Assembly (NCBI RefSeq): GCF_007004095.1
Contig: NZ_VHJK01000001.1
Location: forward strand, 2,236,501 to 2,300,500
Direction of reading: 5' to 3'
DNA from: Erythrobacter insulae
Lineage (GTDB): Bacteria > Pseudomonadota > Alphaproteobacteria > Sphingomonadales > Sphingomonadaceae
Length of the DNA stretch: 64,000 nucleotides
Shown: positions 8,895-16,487 of the stretch, piece by piece
How the letters are laid out: every line of letters starts with the position of its first letter
Numbering within the stretch: position 1 is the stretch's first letter
Made by a program: the position numbers and the translations under genes
The notes under the pieces: model-generated
What the model was told of the DNA's origin: nothing
Seen by the model: the letters and a program-made list of their open reading frames with translations, nothing else
The model's database searches: none

Positions 8895-10553
8895 ATGACT
8901 GAGACCAAAAAAGCGTCAGACGTATTTGTCGATTGTCTGGAGGCAGAGGGCTGCGAATATATCTTTGGCGTGCCGGGTGAAGAAAACCTGGATTTCCTCG
9001 ACTCTCTTGGCAAATCGGACAAGATCAAACTGATCCTGACCCGGCATGAACAAGGCGCCGGCTTTATGGCCGCAACCTATGGGCGGCACACCGGCAAAAC
9101 GGGCGTCTGTCTTGCGACGCTTGGTCCGGGGGCGACCAATTTCGTCACTTCTGCCGCCTATGCGCAGCTGGGCGGTATGCCGGTCCTGATGATTACCGGC
9201 CAAAAGCCGATCAAGAAATCAAAACAGGGCCGCTTTCAGATCCTTGACGTAGTCTCCATGATGGAGCCGATTACCAAATACGCGGTGCAAATCGCCGCCG
9301 GAGACAACCTGCCGAGCCGGGTGCGCGAGGCGTATCGTCTGGCCGAGGAAGAAAAGCCGGGTGCGACTTTGATCGAGCTGCCCGAAGACATCGCGGAGGA
9401 GCCGACCAGCGATTTCAAACCGCTCCCGAAAAGCGTCGCTCGCCGCCCTTCGGCTGAGGCGAAGGCTGTTCGCATGGCTGTAAAAGCGATTGAAGCTGCG
9501 AAAAATCCGGTGCTTGTCATTGGGGCCGGCGCGAACCGTAAAATGTGCGGGCGGATGCTTGAGCAATTCGTTGAAAAGACCGGCATCCCGTTTCTGACCA
9601 CACAGATGGGCAAAGGCGTGATTGACGAACGCCATCCCAAGTTCCTTGGCTGCGCGGCGCTTTCCGCTGGCGATTTCGTCCACCGCGCTGTCGAAGCGTC
9701 CGACTGTATTATCAATGTCGGCCACGATGTAATCGAAAAACCGCCTTTCTTCATGCACGATAACGGTGTGACGGTTATTCATATCTCGACCCGCACAGCA
9801 GAGGTTGATCCGGTGTACTTTCCTCAGATCGAAGTGATCGGCGATATCGCCAACGGCATCTGGCAAATGAAGGAAGATATCACCCCGAACCGCAGCTGGG
9901 ATTTCGATCACATGCTGGCCTATCATCAGGCCGAGCTGGATCACACCCATGCGCTCGCTGCCGATACGCGTTTTCCGATTTTTCCGCCGCATCTGGTGCA
10001 GCAAGTGCGCGATTGTCAGCCACATGACGGCATTATCTGCCTCGACAATGGCGTTTACAAAATCTGGTTCGCGCGCGGATACACGGCCTATTTGCCCAAC
10101 ACGGTGCTGCTCGACAATGCGCTGGCGACCATGGGGGCGGGCCTGCCCTCTGCAATGATGAGCGCGATGCTGTATCCTGACCGCAATGTCATGGCGATCT
10201 GCGGTGATGGCGGGTTTATGATGAACAGTCAGGAGATGGAAACTGCCGTCCGTCTTGGCCTTAACCTGACCGTCCTGATCCTGCGCGATGATGCGTATGG
10301 TATGATCCGCTGGAAACAGGCGAATATGGGCTTTGACGATTTCGGCCTGACCTATGGCAATCCGGACTTCGTCAAATATGCCGAGAGTTATGGTGCCAGC
10401 GGCCACCGCGTCGAATCGAGCGAGCATCTTACCAAACTGCTCGCCCATTGCCGCGATACGCCGGGGGTCCATCTAATCGATTGCCCGGTGGATTACACAG
10501 AGAACGATCAGATCCTGAACCATGATATCCAGGAACTGAGCAAGAAGCTTTGA
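8895..10553 (+). CDS. Acetolactate synthase large subunit-like ThDP-dependent enzyme
   Basis: 552 residues with the three-domain ThDP-enzyme layout. The N-terminal Pyr domain has the cofactor-activating Glu52 in TRHEQGAGFM. A central domain follows, then a C-terminal PP domain with GDG at about 437-439. Family members condense or decarboxylate pyruvate-type 2-oxoacids in the cytoplasm. The best-known relatives are annotated as acetolactate synthase large subunits, but no ilvN small subunit follows. Instead an aldehyde dehydrogenase starts 28 bp downstream, evidently in the same operon. The RBS (GGGGGGAA) is strong and well spaced from ATG 8895. The product could be acetolactate or an aldehyde; the sequence alone does not decide. 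Confidence 0.85.
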   Translation: MTETKKASDVFVDCLEAEGCEYIFGVPGEENLDFLDSLGKSDKIKLILTRHEQGAGFMAATYGRHTGKTGVCLATLGPGATNFVTSAAYAQLGGMPVLMITGQKPIKKSKQGRFQILDVVSMMEPITKYAVQIAAGDNLPSRVREAYRLAEEEKPGATLIELPEDIAEEPTSDFKPLPKSVARRPSAEAKAVRMAVKAIEAAKNPVLVIGAGANRKMCGRMLEQFVEKTGIPFLTTQMGKGVIDERHPKFLGCAALSAGDFVHRAVEASDCIINVGHDVIEKPPFFMHDNGVTVIHISTRTAEVDPVYFPQIEVIGDIANGIWQMKEDITPNRSWDFDHMLAYHQAELDHTHALAADTRFPIFPPHLVQQVRDCQPHDGIICLDNGVYKIWFARGYTAYLPNTVLLDNALATMGAGLPSAMMSAMLYPDRNVMAICGDGGFMMNSQEMETAVRLGLNLTVLILRDDAYGMIRWKQANMGFDDFGLTYGNPDFVKYAESYGASGHRVESSEHLTKLLAHCRDTPGVHLIDCPVDYTENDQILNHDIQELSKKL

Positions 10554-10581
10554 TCGCCAGATAGGGACAGAAGGACAGACA

Positions 10582-12018
10582 ATGCCCCAGTTAAAAGACA
10601 CCTATCCGCTCTATCTAAACAACAAGGCCGCGCAGCCGAACACTGATCTAGAGGTCACAGACAAGTTCACAGGAGAGGTCGCTTTCCGCACCGCTCTGGC
10701 GACGCCGGATGTGATTGAAGAAGCGATTGCAGGCGCGGTCCGCGCGGCAGAGCCTATGGCGAAAATGGCCAGCTTTGAACGTAAAGCGGTTCTGGAACAC
10801 TGCGTTAAACGGTTCCGCGAAAGGTATGACGAGCTTGCCTATTCGCTGTGCGTGGAGGCCGGTAAACCGATCAAGGATGCCGAAGGCGAAGTCGATCGGT
10901 TGATCGACACATTCCAGATCGCGGCCGAGGAATCGACTCGCAATTATGGAGAGGTCCAACCATTGGACATCAGCGCCCGGGCCAAGGGTTATATGGGCAT
11001 GTGGAAACGCGTTCCGATCGGGCCGTGCAGTTTTATCTCTCCATTCAACTTCCCGCTTAATCTGGCTGCGCACAAGATCGCGCCCGCAATCGCCGTGGGC
11101 TGTCCTTTCGTGATGAAGCCCGCGTCCAAGACACCGCTCGGCGCGCTCATCATGGGCGAAGTTCTGGCCGAAACCGACCTGCCCGAGGGCGCTTTCTCGA
11201 TCCTTCCGGCCAGCCGCGACGGGGCCGATCTGTTTACCGTGGACGAGCGGCTGAAACTGCTTAGCTTTACCGGATCACCGGGCGTTGGTTGGGCTTTGAA
11301 AGCCAAAGCAGGCAAAAAGCCCGTGATCCTGGAGCTGGGCGGCAATGCAGCCGTGATCGTGGATAAAGACGCGGATCTCGATCACGCGCTGGAACGGATC
11401 ATTTTCGGGGCATTCTATCAATCGGGTCAGTCGTGCATCGGGGTCCAGCGGATCATCATCCACGAAGATATCTACGACACGTTCAAAGATATGCTCATTG
11501 CAAAAACCAAAACGCTGGTTTCCGGCGATCCGAAAGACCGCGATACCTTTATCGGCCCGATGATTTCGGACAAGGAAGCGGGCCGACTAAAAGGCTGGAT
11601 CGATGATGCCGTCTCACAAGGTGCAAGCCTGCTGTGCGGGGGCGGCCTGTCGAATGGCAATATGCTTGAGGCGACGCTGCTCGAAAATGTGCCTGCGAAA
11701 GCGGATGCGAATTGGGAAGAGGCGTTCGGACCGCTTGCCAATCTCAGCAAGTTTTCCGATTTCAATCAGGCATTGGAACAGGTGAACCATTCCAAGTTCG
11801 GCCTGCAAGCGGGTGTTTTCACTCGCGATTTGCATCAGGTTCTGGATGCTTGGGATACTCTGGATGTCGGCGGTGTGGTGGTAAACGATGTGTCATCTTA
11901 CCGCGTCGACAACATGCCATATGGCGGGGTGAAAGATTCCGGTCTGGGCCGCGAAGGCATTCGTTTTGCCATGGAAGATATGACCGAGATCCGGAATCTT
12001 GTCATCCGCAGGCTCTAG
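10582..12018 (+). CDS. NAD(P)-dependent aldehyde dehydrogenase
   Basis: 478 residues of the ALDH superfamily, oxidising an aldehyde to the acid. The general-base Glu251 lies in LELGG and the nucleophile Cys285 in GQSCIG. The overall sequence recalls the GapN/lactaldehyde dehydrogenase branch, but specificity is unassigned. It is the second gene of an operon with the ThDP enzyme, so it may use that enzyme's product; this is inference. Its stop codon overlaps the convergent neighbour's stop by three bases. Confidence 0.9.
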   Translation: MPQLKDTYPLYLNNKAAQPNTDLEVTDKFTGEVAFRTALATPDVIEEAIAGAVRAAEPMAKMASFERKAVLEHCVKRFRERYDELAYSLCVEAGKPIKDAEGEVDRLIDTFQIAAEESTRNYGEVQPLDISARAKGYMGMWKRVPIGPCSFISPFNFPLNLAAHKIAPAIAVGCPFVMKPASKTPLGALIMGEVLAETDLPEGAFSILPASRDGADLFTVDERLKLLSFTGSPGVGWALKAKAGKKPVILELGGNAAVIVDKDADLDHALERIIFGAFYQSGQSCIGVQRIIIHEDIYDTFKDMLIAKTKTLVSGDPKDRDTFIGPMISDKEAGRLKGWIDDAVSQGASLLCGGGLSNGNMLEATLLENVPAKADANWEEAFGPLANLSKFSDFNQALEQVNHSKFGLQAGVFTRDLHQVLDAWDTLDVGGVVVNDVSSYRVDNMPYGGVKDSGLGREGIRFAMEDMTEIRNLVIRRL

Positions 12019-12434
12019 CTTTCCTCAAGCAGCAGCAACACCGCCGTCACCACCATTCGCTCGTCATCGCCGCTAAAGCTGTGATCGACTTCTCGGATGG
12101 TGGCTTCGGCCACGAGCTGTCCGGGAATATGGAATTCGTGTTCCGGTAGGTTGGCGATAAAATTCTCGCCCGCTGCGGCCGATTCTTTTCCATCGAAATC
12201 CAGCATCAATTCGTGCCGCGTCCCTGAAAAAGTGATCGATGCCCATGCTTTTTCTTCGTGGGAAAGCAGGCTGGAGCGACCATTGGTAAGCTTCAGAACG
12301 GCTTCTCGCACTCTGTCCGCGGTGCTGCGACGCGGGCGATACCGGCGCGCGCGATGCGTTGGCGCAGCGTCGGCTGATTTGGTTTCGAACTGGGCGGTGG
12401 AGACGGGGGCGAACATCATAGTTTCAGTGAGCAT
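12015..12434 (-). CDS. Conserved hypothetical protein, second gene of the S24-linked operon
   Basis: 139 residues, no domain recognised. It has an Arg-rich N-terminal stretch (RARRYRPRRS) followed by a compact mixed alpha/beta region and a hydrophobic C-terminus (VVTAVLLLLEES). I take ATG 12434, which has an AAGG-type RBS just upstream; longer upstream codons run through the preceding gene. It overlaps the 77-aa gene by 11 bp, so the two are probably co-translated. It lies divergent to the S24 repressor across the operator region and is likely in its regulon. Similar proteins seem to occur beside such repressors in sphingomonads (from memory, not verified). Confidence 0.75.
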   Translation of the reverse strand: MLTETMMFAPVSTAQFETKSADAAPTHRARRYRPRRSTADRVREAVLKLTNGRSSLLSHEEKAWASITFSGTRHELMLDFDGKESAAAGENFIANLPEHEFHIPGQLVAEATIREVDHSFSGDDERMVVTAVLLLLEES

Positions 12435-12657
12435 GGGCGAAACCTTTCGTCTGAATAGGAGCGTGTGAATTGGCGGTTGCGGCGCTGGCTTCGAATTCTG
12501 CCATCCAGCGCAGGGTGCGCGCTTCGGTGGCGGCACGCGGTATCCTGCCCATGCGCAAATCGAGCACGAACCGCGGATCATGCGCCGCGAGACGTCCGAA
12601 TTTGGTTGCGGGCATATCGTGGGTGCGCAGGAATTTTTCGACTTTCCGGATCAGCAT
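12424..12657 (-). CDS. Small HTH-like protein (77 aa)
   Basis: 77 residues. The first 50 are basic and helical (FLRTHDMPATKFGRLAAHD, then FVLDLRMGR), resembling a compact helix-turn-helix of the kind found in small sphingomonad regulators. The rest is Ala-rich with a His-containing tail. ATG 12657 has a strong RBS (AAAGGGGG) 7 bases upstream. It is the first gene of the minus-strand unit opposite the S24 repressor. A DNA-binding role is inferred from the fold-like pattern only. Confidence 0.75.
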   Translation of the reverse strand: MLIRKVEKFLRTHDMPATKFGRLAAHDPRFVLDLRMGRIPRAATEARTLRWMAEFEASAATANSHAPIQTKGFAHAH

Positions 12658-12682
12658 AATGGTCCCCCTTTGCGGTGTTGTA

Positions 12683-12761
12683 ATAGGAACGAATCAGTCA
12701 ATGTTCCTATAATGTTCCAACTGAAATCCTACTTGTCTAGGAAAAATCCTATGCTATAGGA
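12683..12761. promoter_or_regulatory. Operator cluster between the S24 repressor and the divergent operon
   Basis: Three inverted repeats share a TCCTA/TAGGA core. ATAGGAAC (12683-12690) pairs with GTTCCTAT (12703-12710). TCCTA (12727-12731) pairs with TAGGA (12738-12742). TCCTAT-GCT-ATAGGA occupies 12747-12761. An extra GTTCC half-site is at 12714-12718. A TATAAT hexamer at 12708-12713 overlaps the first repeat. This arrangement fits autoregulation and control of both directions by the S24 repressor. Confidence 0.65.
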
Positions 12762-12806
12762 AAAATGAAGGGGTCAGGAAGTGCTCCACCGAGGAAGGGA
12801 ATGATT

Positions 12807-13472
12807 ATGCCGCAGTCTGACATGTCACCGGAGCGCGCGCGATTGCTCGAACTGGCACGCAATCGAGACGTCAGCCTCAGCAGCCTGTCGGTTATGCTGG
12901 GGAGAAACCCGGCCTATCTCCAACAGTTTATCAAGCGCGGAACGCCGAAGAAGCTGGAAGAGGGGGACCGCGGAAAACTGGCTGCATTTTTCGGCGTGGA
13001 TCAATCCGAACTGTCTGACATGGACGTTAAGGATAAATCCTATATTGCGTCCAAAACCCCGCGTGAGGCCGGATATGTGGAGGTCCCGCGCCTCGACATT
13101 GGTGCATCGGCCGGTCCCGGTGCGGTCCAGACGGGCGAGACGATGTTTGACGCCTTTAGCTTTTCGCATCGCTGGCTGGCGGAGCAAGGCCTTGCCGGAG
13201 CGCAGTTGTCAGCGATCACAGTGGAAGGCGACTCGATGGAGCCGTTGCTTAATGATGGCGATGAAATCCTCGTGGATCGTTCACCCCGGCCATTTCGCGA
13301 CGGGGTGCATGTTGTGCGTTTGGGCGACACTTTGATGGTTAAGCGCGTGGCGAGCGCCGGGGGAGGGCGGCTGGCCCTGCTGAGCCAGAACCTTGCCTAT
13401 CCGCCCGTTAATGTCGCCGCGGAAGATGTGGAGATAATTGGCCGCGTGGTTTGGAAAGGCGGGCGGATATGA
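12807..13472 (+). CDS. S24/LexA-like transcriptional repressor
   Basis: 221 residues. An N-terminal helix-turn-helix (roughly residues 15-55) is joined to a C-terminal S24 peptidase domain with catalytic Ser143 (GDSMEP) and Lys179 (LMVKRV). An Ala-Gly pair at about 102-103 (GASAG) sits where LexA/CI proteins self-cleave. The family represses target promoters until cleavage, often after DNA damage. I chose ATG 12807 because GAGGAAGG lies 8 bases upstream; ATGs at 12765 and 12801 lack proper spacing. It faces two small genes across an operator cluster. No phage genes surround it, so it looks chromosomal. Confidence 0.88.
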   Translation: MPQSDMSPERARLLELARNRDVSLSSLSVMLGRNPAYLQQFIKRGTPKKLEEGDRGKLAAFFGVDQSELSDMDVKDKSYIASKTPREAGYVEVPRLDIGASAGPGAVQTGETMFDAFSFSHRWLAEQGLAGAQLSAITVEGDSMEPLLNDGDEILVDRSPRPFRDGVHVVRLGDTLMVKRVASAGGGRLALLSQNLAYPPVNVAAEDVEIIGRVVWKGGRI

Positions 13473-13624
13473 CGCCTTTTGAACGTTATGCGGATTTTCT
13501 TTGGGGCGTTTGTTATGGCTTTGATCGCTACGAAAAGCATGACGAGCACGGTCAGGATCGCCGCGCGGGCGGCTGTTGCACGGGAAATCGCGTTACCACG
13601 GACGTAATCTCTGTCTTGCATTGA
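13469..13624 (+). CDS. Possible small ORF coupled to the S24 gene
   Basis: A 51-codon frame whose ATG overlaps the repressor stop codon (ATGA). The predicted peptide starts MTPFERYADFLWG, is rich in aromatic residues, and later has a Cys-Cys pair. It fills most of the 178-bp gap before the MBL hydrolase. No homologue is recognised. Coupling and composition make it plausible, but it may be non-coding. Confidence 0.3.
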   Translation: MTPFERYADFLWGVCYGFDRYEKHDEHGQDRRAGGCCTGNRVTTDVISVLH

Positions 13625-13650
13625 TGCGCGCTCGCGGCCACATCGCGTGT

Positions 13651-14319
13651 ATGACCGACCAAGCCAAAACACCGCCCATCAAAGCCGCCATCATTCCGGT
13701 TACGCCTTTGCAGCAGAATTGCTCGCTGATCTGGTGCACCAAGACAAACAAGGCGGCGCTGGTCGATCCCGGCGGCGATCTCGACAAATTGAAAGACGGC
13801 GTCGCAAAGGCAGGCGTCGAGCTTGAGAAAATCCTGATCACCCACGGGCATCTCGACCATTGCGGGCAGGCCGGAATGCTGGCCGAGGAGCTTGGCCTGC
13901 CGATCGAGGGGCCGCACAAGGATGACCTGTTCTGGATCGAGCAGCTCGACAATGATGGCGCGCGTTACGGGATGGAGGCGAAAAGCTTTACGCCCGATCG
14001 CTGGCTGGAACACGGCGATACGGTGACGGTCGGTCAGCTTACGTTGGACGTAATCCATTGCCCGGGCCACACGCCCGGCCATGTCGTGTTCTTTCATGAA
14101 CCCAGCAAGTTCGCGATTGTCGGCGATGTGATCTTTCAGGGATCCATCGGCCGGACAGACTTCCCGCGCGGCAATCATCAGGATTTGCTCAACGCCATAA
14201 CGCAGCGCCTATGGCCGCTCGGCGATGATGTGCTGTTTATTCCAGGCCACGGCCCGACCAGCACATTTGGTCAGGAACGCAAAACGAATGCGTTTGTAAG
14301 CGATCACGCTCTGGGTTGA
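13651..14319 (+). CDS. MBL-fold metallo-hydrolase (glyoxalase II-like)
   Basis: 222 residues of the metallo-beta-lactamase fold. The metal-binding motif T-H65-G-H67-L-D69-H70 is intact. A later HCPGHTPGH supplies the next His ligand, and GDVIFQGSIGRTD supplies the bridging Asp. Length and motifs match the YcbL/hydroxyacylglutathione-hydrolase-like group, which hydrolyses thioesters. The start is ATG 13651; upstream in-frame codons lack an RBS. Substrate is unknown. Confidence 0.88.
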   Translation: MTDQAKTPPIKAAIIPVTPLQQNCSLIWCTKTNKAALVDPGGDLDKLKDGVAKAGVELEKILITHGHLDHCGQAGMLAEELGLPIEGPHKDDLFWIEQLDNDGARYGMEAKSFTPDRWLEHGDTVTVGQLTLDVIHCPGHTPGHVVFFHEPSKFAIVGDVIFQGSIGRTDFPRGNHQDLLNAITQRLWPLGDDVLFIPGHGPTSTFGQERKTNAFVSDHALG

Positions 14320-14333
14320 GCCATGCCTCCGGC

Positions 14334-14663
14334 TTACTCCAGGCTATCAGAAGTGGTATTGTCCGCCTCCTTCAACGCCTTGCTTTCACGCTTTAGCGGG
14401 CGGGATACGGGGCACACTTCCTGCACGTAACCATTCAGAGTGTTCGCTAGGTTTTCGCGCACAATGCGGTAGTGAACATACTGACCGCGCTTCTCGCTTT
14501 TCACAAGCTCAGCATTCTCCAGGACGCTCAGATGCTGCGACACCGCCGGCTTGGATATGTCGAACCGCTCGGCAATTTGCCCCGCAGTCAGTTCGGATTC
14601 CGAAAGATACGCTAGGATTTTGCGGCGCACAGTGGAGGCAAGGGCTTCGAAAACTTTTTGCAT
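14334..14663 (-). CDS. ArsR-family transcriptional regulator
   Basis: 109 residues, a winged helix-turn-helix with the recognition helix in DISKPAVSQHLSVLE (about 38-52) and a beta-wing (KSEKRGQYVHYRI). No Cys pair typical of metal sensors is seen in the helix-turn-helix; the single Cys near 84 is unlikely to bind metal alone. It therefore resembles the SdpR-type repressors. It is divergent from the fatty-acid desaturase, and the intergenic region holds a perfect inverted repeat, so regulation of itself and the desaturase is likely. Confidence 0.88.
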   Translation of the reverse strand: MQKVFEALASTVRRKILAYLSESELTAGQIAERFDISKPAVSQHLSVLENAELVKSEKRGQYVHYRIVRENLANTLNGYVQEVCPVSRPLKRESKALKEADNTTSDSLE

Positions 14664-14683
14664 GACCGGGTGTATATAAGTGG

Positions 14684-14723
14684 TTGCTTAATTACTTTCC
14701 AGACGTCATTAATAATTAAGCAA
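14684..14723. promoter_or_regulatory. Perfect 11-bp inverted repeat, probable ArsR operator
   Basis: TTGCTTAATTA (14684-14694) is exactly complementary in reverse to TAATTAAGCAA (14713-14723), with centres 29 bp apart in an AT-rich divergent intergenic region. Further ATTAAT blocks flank it. ArsR proteins commonly bind AT-rich palindromes of this kind, and the element sits between the ArsR and desaturase starts. Confidence 0.65.
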
Positions 14724-14750
14724 TACATTAATTACCTATGGAGTTGCATT

Positions 14751-15716
14751 ATGGAGCGTGATCGGTGTGAGGTGAACTGGATTGTCGAAACCCCTGCGGC
14801 CAATGCTGTGGAGGGTAAGGTCCGATGGGATCCGATTCACAGCATTTGGAATGGCGGGATGTTGATTGCCTCTGTCGTGATGGTCCCTTTTTTCACAACG
14901 CCTGCTGCTGTCGCCTTCGGGCTCGGCATGACTGGCCTGCTGCTGCTGCTTGGTCACTCGGTCGGATTTCACCGTTTGCTGATCCATAGCAGTTTTGAGA
15001 CAAAGCCGTGGTTGCGGCGATTCCTGATCTGGTGCGGCACTGTTGCGGGAATGAGCGGACCGATCTGGATTGTACGAACGCATGATCTGCGGGACTGGGC
15101 GCAGCGGCAAAGCGGCTGTCATGATTACCTCGCCCATCGCCGTCCCATGTTGCATGATGCGTGGTGGCAGTTGCACTGCAGCTTAAAGCTGGCAAATCCG
15201 CCACAATTTGACCTCAGCAAACTTGAGCACAGCGCGTTTATCACGTGGCTGGAGCGGTCATGGATGCTGCAACAATTGCCGCTCGCAGCGGTGTTCTTTT
15301 GGCTAGGCGGCTGGCCATTCGTTGTTTGGGGTGTGTTTGTACGTGTCGCTTTGACCGTGCACGGCCACTGGCTTGTCGGACATCTTGCCCATCGTCGCGG
15401 GCCGCAACGCTGGCGGGTTATTGATGCAGGCGTTCAGGCGCACGATGTCCCGTGGGCGGGCCTTATCACGATGGGGGAGGCGTGGCACAACAATCACCAC
15501 GCCTATCCGGGCAGCGCGCGCATTGGCCTTTACCCCGGTCAAAGCGACTGGGGCTATAGGTTTATTCAGCTCTTGGAGCGGATGGGTCTAGCGTGGAACA
15601 TCTGCCTGCCGAGCGACATTCCCGAACGGAAGAGCAAATTGGAAGCCGTCACATCACCCGAGCAGCAATCAGCACCGCGACCACCGCAAGCCCGATCAGC
15701 GTCAGCATCGAAATGA
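14751..15716 (+). CDS. Fatty acid desaturase-family membrane protein
   Basis: 321 residues, integral membrane di-iron desaturase fold with hydrophobic segments near 35-75, 90-110 and 170-205. His box 1 is H69-x4-H74 (HSVGFH) and His box 3 is H246-NN-H249-H250. The position of the usual second box (HxxHH) instead reads HDLRDW (111-116), with further His at 124 and 129. Canonical relatives insert double bonds into acyl-CoA or lipid chains. The start is ATG 14751 with GGAG 7 bases upstream. Its 3' end overlaps the convergent MAPEG gene by 68 bp. Control by the divergent ArsR protein would link it to membrane-lipid state; this is inference. Confidence 0.82.
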   Translation: MERDRCEVNWIVETPAANAVEGKVRWDPIHSIWNGGMLIASVVMVPFFTTPAAVAFGLGMTGLLLLLGHSVGFHRLLIHSSFETKPWLRRFLIWCGTVAGMSGPIWIVRTHDLRDWAQRQSGCHDYLAHRRPMLHDAWWQLHCSLKLANPPQFDLSKLEHSAFITWLERSWMLQQLPLAAVFFWLGGWPFVVWGVFVRVALTVHGHWLVGHLAHRRGPQRWRVIDAGVQAHDVPWAGLITMGEAWHNNHHAYPGSARIGLYPGQSDWGYRFIQLLERMGLAWNICLPSDIPERKSKLEAVTSPEQQSAPRPPQARSASASK

Positions 15717-16044
15717 TGGTGCCAATCATGCGCCCTTTGCCCAGTGCGCCGCCATCCATTCCGAAACCGTGCGCGATGCGTCCGAGGATAAAGAGCGCCG
15801 CCACATAGGCGAGCCATGGGTCGCCCTTGCCGGTCAATTCGATGGCACCGATCAGGATAAGCACGAAGGGCGCATTTTCAGCAAAATTGGCGTGTGCGCG
15901 CATTCGGCGGATTACGTTCTCGTTGTCTTCGTCGCCGATGAACACTTTTTCGGCCACGCGCACACGGCCAACGCGCATCATCAGCCAGATGTTGAGTATC
16001 GCCGCCGCAGCGGCAGCGGCGAGAGTAACTGGAAGCAATGCCAT
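15649..16044 (-). CDS. MAPEG family membrane protein
   Basis: 131 residues with four hydrophobic segments (about 4-24, 55-72, 74-92, 105-128). The conserved MAPEG stretch between the first two contains RVRVAEKVFIGDEDNENVIRRMRAHANFAEN. MAPEG proteins are membrane glutathione- or eicosanoid-metabolism-like enzymes; the bacterial ones mostly lack a known substrate. It converges on and overlaps the desaturase by 68 bp. Family assignment is confident, function is not. Confidence 0.88.
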   Translation of the reverse strand: MALLPVTLAAAAAAAILNIWLMMRVGRVRVAEKVFIGDEDNENVIRRMRAHANFAENAPFVLILIGAIELTGKGDPWLAYVAALFILGRIAHGFGMDGGALGKGRMIGTIISMLTLIGLAVVAVLIAARVM

Positions 16045-16271
16045 TGAAGAGTTTCCCTGAAAAAATTCTGTTTCGCGTGCTAGTCGGCGCGCGCGATGCT
16101 TGCAACGCGAGATTTTTCCGGTATAGCGCGCCGCCTACCCGCCAGCTTACGGCCAGGACGCTCACCAAGCTATATGCTTGTGTGAAACGCCACCTTGCCT
16201 TAAGGGCGGCTTCAAGACTTTAATGTCACCTGACACGAACACACGTATTTATTTGAGGAAATGGTGCCGCC

Positions 16272-16451
16272 ATGGCTGTTCCAAAGAGAAAAGTATCCCC
16301 GCATCGCCGTGGTAATCGCCGCGCGCACGATTCGCTCAAAGTAGAAGCGCATCACGAATGCAACAATTGTGGTGAGCTTAAACGCCCCCACAACCTTTGC
16401 CCGCATTGCGGCTTTTATAACGGTCGCGAGGTCGTCGCAGTCGGCCTTTAA
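16272..16451 (+). CDS. rpmF: 50S ribosomal protein L32
   Basis: 59 residues beginning [20 protein letters not shown], the characteristic L32 start, with a four-Cys zinc site (C30, C33, C43, C46). It precedes plsX by 36 bp, the conserved rpmF-plsX-fabH order that ties ribosome and lipid synthesis. The 227-bp upstream gap shows no other gene and presumably holds its promoter. Confidence 0.97.
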   Translation: MAVPKRKVSPHRRGNRRAHDSLKVEAHHECNNCGELKRPHNLCPHCGFYNGREVVAVGL

Positions 16452-16487
16452 GGCCACTGCGAAGCTACATTGAACGGAGAGAGTGAC

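Noticed and set aside
12015..13472. Prophage immunity region
   Set aside because: The repressor resembles CI/LexA, but there are no integrase, replication or structural phage genes on either side.
13397..13672. 91-codon minus-strand frame with a membrane-like stretch
   Set aside because: Overlaps the S24 gene and the small coupled ORF, has no RBS and no conserved pattern.
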